From JBDLID01 sp039715055 (GTDB taxonomy: Bacteria > Desulfobacterota > Desulfobulbia > Desulfobulbales > Desulfocapsaceae): 9,092 nt of DNA. Below the pieces are notes generated by a model. It did no database searches, was not told the origin of the DNA, and was given only the letters and a program-made list of their open reading frames with translations. Where the stretch lies: positions 1 through 9,092 of the forward strand of contig JBDLID010000119.1 in assembly GCA_039715055.1 (NCBI GenBank), read 5' to 3'. The translations under genes and the position numbers were made by a program. Shown here one piece after another: positions 7,009-9,092 of this stretch. Every line of letters begins with the position of its first letter. Position 1 is the stretch's first letter.

Positions 7009-8733
7009 TTATTTTTTAGCCAACATCTCGCCGAGTTCAACGAGCCGGATGAATTCGGCCCGGTAGCCGTTGGCATCTGTTCCTTTGGCTGTTCTGGCCA
7101 GTTTGAGCAGTTCCGCATATTTCATCTCACCGATGTGGTCAGACTCTTTGAGGAGCATGCCGAAACCGGCTACGGAGGCGGCAAAGCGAAAGTCGTTGCT
7201 GGTTTTGGCCAGGGGGATGCTCTGCTGAGTAATCGCCCGGCTGATCATCGTCGAGCTGGGCTGACCCGAAGGCTTGTAGCGAAGTTTGACGGTGAGCAGC
7301 TCATTGGAGTAGCCCCGGGCAGGAGCCGGCTTCCGGTATTTGAGAGGATCGACGGTCGGAGCCCCCTCGACGCCTTTGGGGATGATTTCGTAAAGGGCGG
7401 TGACCGTGTGTCCGACCCCGATTTCTCCGGCATCTTTTTTATCATCGTTAAAGTCTTCATCGGCCAGTTTCCGGTTTTCATAGCCGATGAGGCGATAGGC
7501 CTCCACCAGGGCCGGATTGAATTCCACCTGGATCTTGACGTCGTTGGCCAGGGCAAAGAGGGTTCCACTCATTTCCCTGACGAGAATCTTTTTGGCCTCG
7601 AGCAGACTGTCGATGTAACCGTAGTTGCCGTTGCCCTTGTCGGCCAGAATTTCCATGGTGTCGTCATGGTAGTTGCCCATGCCAAAGCCCAGTACGGTCA
7701 AATAGACTCCTGATTTGCGTTTTTCCTCGATGAGCTGCTGCAGCTCATCACGGCTGGAAAGACCCACATTGAAATCACCGTCCGAGGCAAGAATCACCCG
7801 GTTGTTGCCGTTTGGCATCATTGTCTGTTCAGCCAGTTTGTAGGCGGTGACAATGCCTTGTGAACCATGGGTGGAACCGCCGGACTGCAGCGTATCCACT
7901 GCCAGCCTGATTTTTTCCTTCTCACTGCCGGGGGTTGGCTTAAGTACCACCCGGTCACTGCCGGCGTAGACAACGATTGCCACCCGATCCTTTTCACCCA
8001 GCTGGTCGATGAGCAGGTTCAGCGATTTTTTCAGCAGGGGTAGTTTGTTCGGTTGATTCATGGAGCCTGATACATCGATGAGAAAGACCAGGTTGGAAGG
8101 CGGCAGACCCTTGCGGTCGATATCTTTTGCCTTGAGGCCGATACGGACAAGCTGATGGGCCGGCTTCCAGGGGGCGGGGCCCAGCTCTGCGGTGAGGGAA
8201 AACGGTCCCTTTTGGGGGACAGGGTAGTCATAGGAAAAATAGTTGATCATCTCCTCGACACGGACAGCTCCAACGGGCGGCAGCTGGCCGGAGTTGATAA
8301 AGCGTCTGACATTGGCGTAGGAGGCGCTGTCCACATCGATTGAAAAAGTGGACAAGGGGTCGTTTTGGGCCGAGATGAAGCGGTTTTCCTCCAGTGCGTT
8401 ATAGGATTCCATGTTGCCTGGCGGCCGTGGTGGGAGGAAACCACCCCGGTCGACTTCATATACAGCTGGAGCCGGTGCTTGTGCCATGGCGAGGATTTTG
8501 CCGGATTTTGGTGGTCTGTTCTTCTGCTGCATTTGCGGGCTGACCGGCCGGGACATCGGCAGCGACTCTGATATTTCCTTCTTTTTTGTAAGCAAATCGT
8601 TTTTGGTCTCTTCGATATGTTCTGTCTCAACAGGGGGCGCAGAGACCTGTGAAGGCTGGTTGTTGTCACTGCAGCTGCTCAAAAAGATGAGCAGTAAGGC
8701 GGCCAGCAGGGGGTATTGTACTCTCTTTTTCAT
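7009..8733 (-). CDS. YfbK-type von Willebrand factor A domain lipoprotein
   Basis: A 574-residue predicted lipoprotein. A basic N terminus and hydrophobic core lead to the lipobox LSSC, with Cys21 as the lipidation site. Ser at +2 suggests outer-membrane sorting if the E. coli rule applies. Residues about 22-95 are a Pro/Gln/Lys-rich tether. Residues about 115-180 match the N-terminal region of YfbK-like proteins ('FSIDVDSASYANVRRFI'). The VWA domain spans about 213-395 and keeps its metal site: D220-V-S-G-S224, T288 in 'GGSTHG', and D318 in 'ASDGD'. The remainder, to the 'RFAASVAGFGMLLK' and 'YRAEFIRLVELG' segments, fits the YfbK C-terminal domain (DUF3520). VWA domains of this kind bind protein partners through a divalent cation; the partner here is unknown. 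AAGGAG (plus-strand 8740-8745) lies just before the start. The gene diverges from a probable sigma factor. Confidence 0.92.
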   Translation of the reverse strand: MKKRVQYPLLAALLLIFLSSCSDNNQPSQVSAPPVETEHIEETKNDLLTKKKEISESLPMSRPVSPQMQQKNRPPKSGKILAMAQAPAPAVYEVDRGGFLPPRPPGNMESYNALEENRFISAQNDPLSTFSIDVDSASYANVRRFINSGQLPPVGAVRVEEMINYFSYDYPVPQKGPFSLTAELGPAPWKPAHQLVRIGLKAKDIDRKGLPPSNLVFLIDVSGSMNQPNKLPLLKKSLNLLIDQLGEKDRVAIVVYAGSDRVVLKPTPGSEKEKIRLAVDTLQSGGSTHGSQGIVTAYKLAEQTMMPNGNNRVILASDGDFNVGLSSRDELQQLIEEKRKSGVYLTVLGFGMGNYHDDTMEILADKGNGNYGYIDSLLEAKKILVREMSGTLFALANDVKIQVEFNPALVEAYRLIGYENRKLADEDFNDDKKDAGEIGVGHTVTALYEIIPKGVEGAPTVDPLKYRKPAPARGYSNELLTVKLRYKPSGQPSSTMISRAITQQSIPLAKTSNDFRFAASVAGFGMLLKESDHIGEMKYAELLKLARTAKGTDANGYRAEFIRLVELGEMLAKK

Positions 8734-8878
8734 GTTGTTCTCCTTTGTGGTAGGATATTGATGAACAAGTTACACGTTCTATTTCCGCTGACGGACCACC
8801 TGGAAAAATGTGTCGTAAATTTTCCGAGTTGTAAGGAATTTAAACGGTCGATGATGTGGATCGCATGGCCGCAGAAAT
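8734..8878. promoter_or_regulatory. Divergent intergenic region with a small dyad
   Basis: The 145 bases between the VWA lipoprotein and the sigma-like gene must hold promoters for at least the lipoprotein gene. I could not pick a convincing -35/-10 pair for either direction. One dyad is visible: GGAAAA (8802-8807) and TTTTCC (8820-8825), separated by 12 bases, which is a possible operator of about 24 bases. With only six base pairs it may be chance. Confidence 0.35.
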
Positions 8879-8898
8879 ATGACAGACTGGAAAAATAA
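8761..8898 (+). CDS. Possible small leader ORF overlapping the sigma gene start
   Basis: A 45-codon frame opens at ATG 8761, four bases after an AGGAT site (8752-8756), and ends with TAA at 8896-8898. It overlaps the proposed sigma-factor start at 8879 by 20 bases in another frame. The peptide starts MNKLHVLFPLTDH and resembles no family I know. The sigma start itself lacks a good ribosome site, so coupled translation from this frame is conceivable. It could equally be a chance frame. Confidence 0.2.
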   Translation: MNKLHVLFPLTDHLEKCVVNFPSCKEFKRSMMWIAWPQKYDRLEK

Positions 8899-9092
8899 AA
8901 GCCTTGCCCACTGGGAGATGATCAACCGCATGGCTGTCCGCCGTTTCGGGGGATCGGCGTGCGCTGAGGAGGCGGCACTTTTCGTGGTGGATGGCCTGGC
9001 GGCTAATGACTGGAGGCGAGTCAGAAATCATGATGGCCGTGCCTCGTTCAAGGGGTACCTGGCATCGCTGACCTGGCGGCTGCTTGAGGAGT
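8879..9092 (+). CDS. Probable ECF-like sigma-70 family factor, 5' end (partial)
   Basis: The frame is open from ATG 8879 to the window edge, giving 71 residues. The sequence 'RRFGGSACAEEAALFVVDGL', then 'NDWRRVRNHDGRASFKGYL' and 'LTWRLLEE', fits region 2 of small sigma-70-type factors: a helix with acidic AEEA, a short Trp/Arg linker, 'G-x-ASF-x-x-YL', and the helix before the -10-binding segment. The promoter-reading parts lie beyond the window. ATG 8879 is the first in frame, with a TGA upstream at 8852-8854. The ribosome site is poor. Met14 (8918) and Met18 (8930) are alternatives, and GGGAG at 8913-8917 might serve the latter. It diverges from the VWA lipoprotein gene, so it may control that gene or an envelope response. 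The family call is from motif memory. Confidence 0.7.
   Translation, partial: MTDWKNKSLAHWEMINRMAVRRFGGSACAEEAALFVVDGLAANDWRRVRNHDGRASFKGYLASLTWRLLEE

Noticed and set aside
7135..7713. Plus-strand frame of 192 codons opposite the VWA gene
   Set aside because: Antisense to the conserved VWA and C-terminal region, with no motif.

Overview
This window looks like chromosomal DNA of a Gram-negative bacterium of moderate-to-high GC, most likely a deltaproteobacterium (Desulfobacterota, perhaps Desulfobulbales-like). That placement rests on recalled protein style (DUF748/AsmA-like protein, ligase-ACP-PlsC fusion, YfbK-type VWA lipoprotein, 4-OT and DUF423 proteins) and not on a marker gene. No tRNA, rRNA, CRISPR, transposase or phage gene was found.

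Layout. Bases 1-98 probably hold the 3' tail of an upstream gene. A run of four complete plus-strand genes follows: a 1136-residue DUF748/AsmA-like envelope protein (113-3523), an 817-residue acyl-activating enzyme fused to an acyl carrier domain and a PlsC-type acyltransferase (3584-6037), a 66-residue 4-oxalocrotonate-tautomerase-family protein (6112-6312), and a 123-residue DUF423 membrane protein (6345-6716). Gaps are 60, 74 and 32 bases, so one transcript is plausible. The first two suggest an envelope-lipid theme: the large fusion could activate free fatty acids, hold them on its own carrier and load them onto a lysophospholipid, while AsmA-like proteins are linked to lipid movement between membranes. 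This functional link is inference.

The 292-base convergent gap (6717-7008) has no gene but is rich in structure. It contains a roughly 106-base imperfect palindrome that folds on paper into a long stem closing two inner hairpins (6823-6928), then an A/T-centred hairpin (6935-6958) and a perfect 12-base-pair stem-loop (6967-7002) just beyond the minus-strand gene.

On the minus strand, 7009-8733 encodes a YfbK-type von Willebrand factor A lipoprotein with an intact metal-ion-dependent adhesion site. Diverging from it across a 145-base gap is the 5' end of a probable ECF-like sigma factor (from 8879, cut by the window edge). The pair may form a regulator-envelope module.

The most distinctive items are the folded intergenic element, the ligase-ACP-acyltransferase fusion beside a DUF748 protein, and the divergent sigma factor/VWA lipoprotein pair. 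None can be called a new system from sequence alone.
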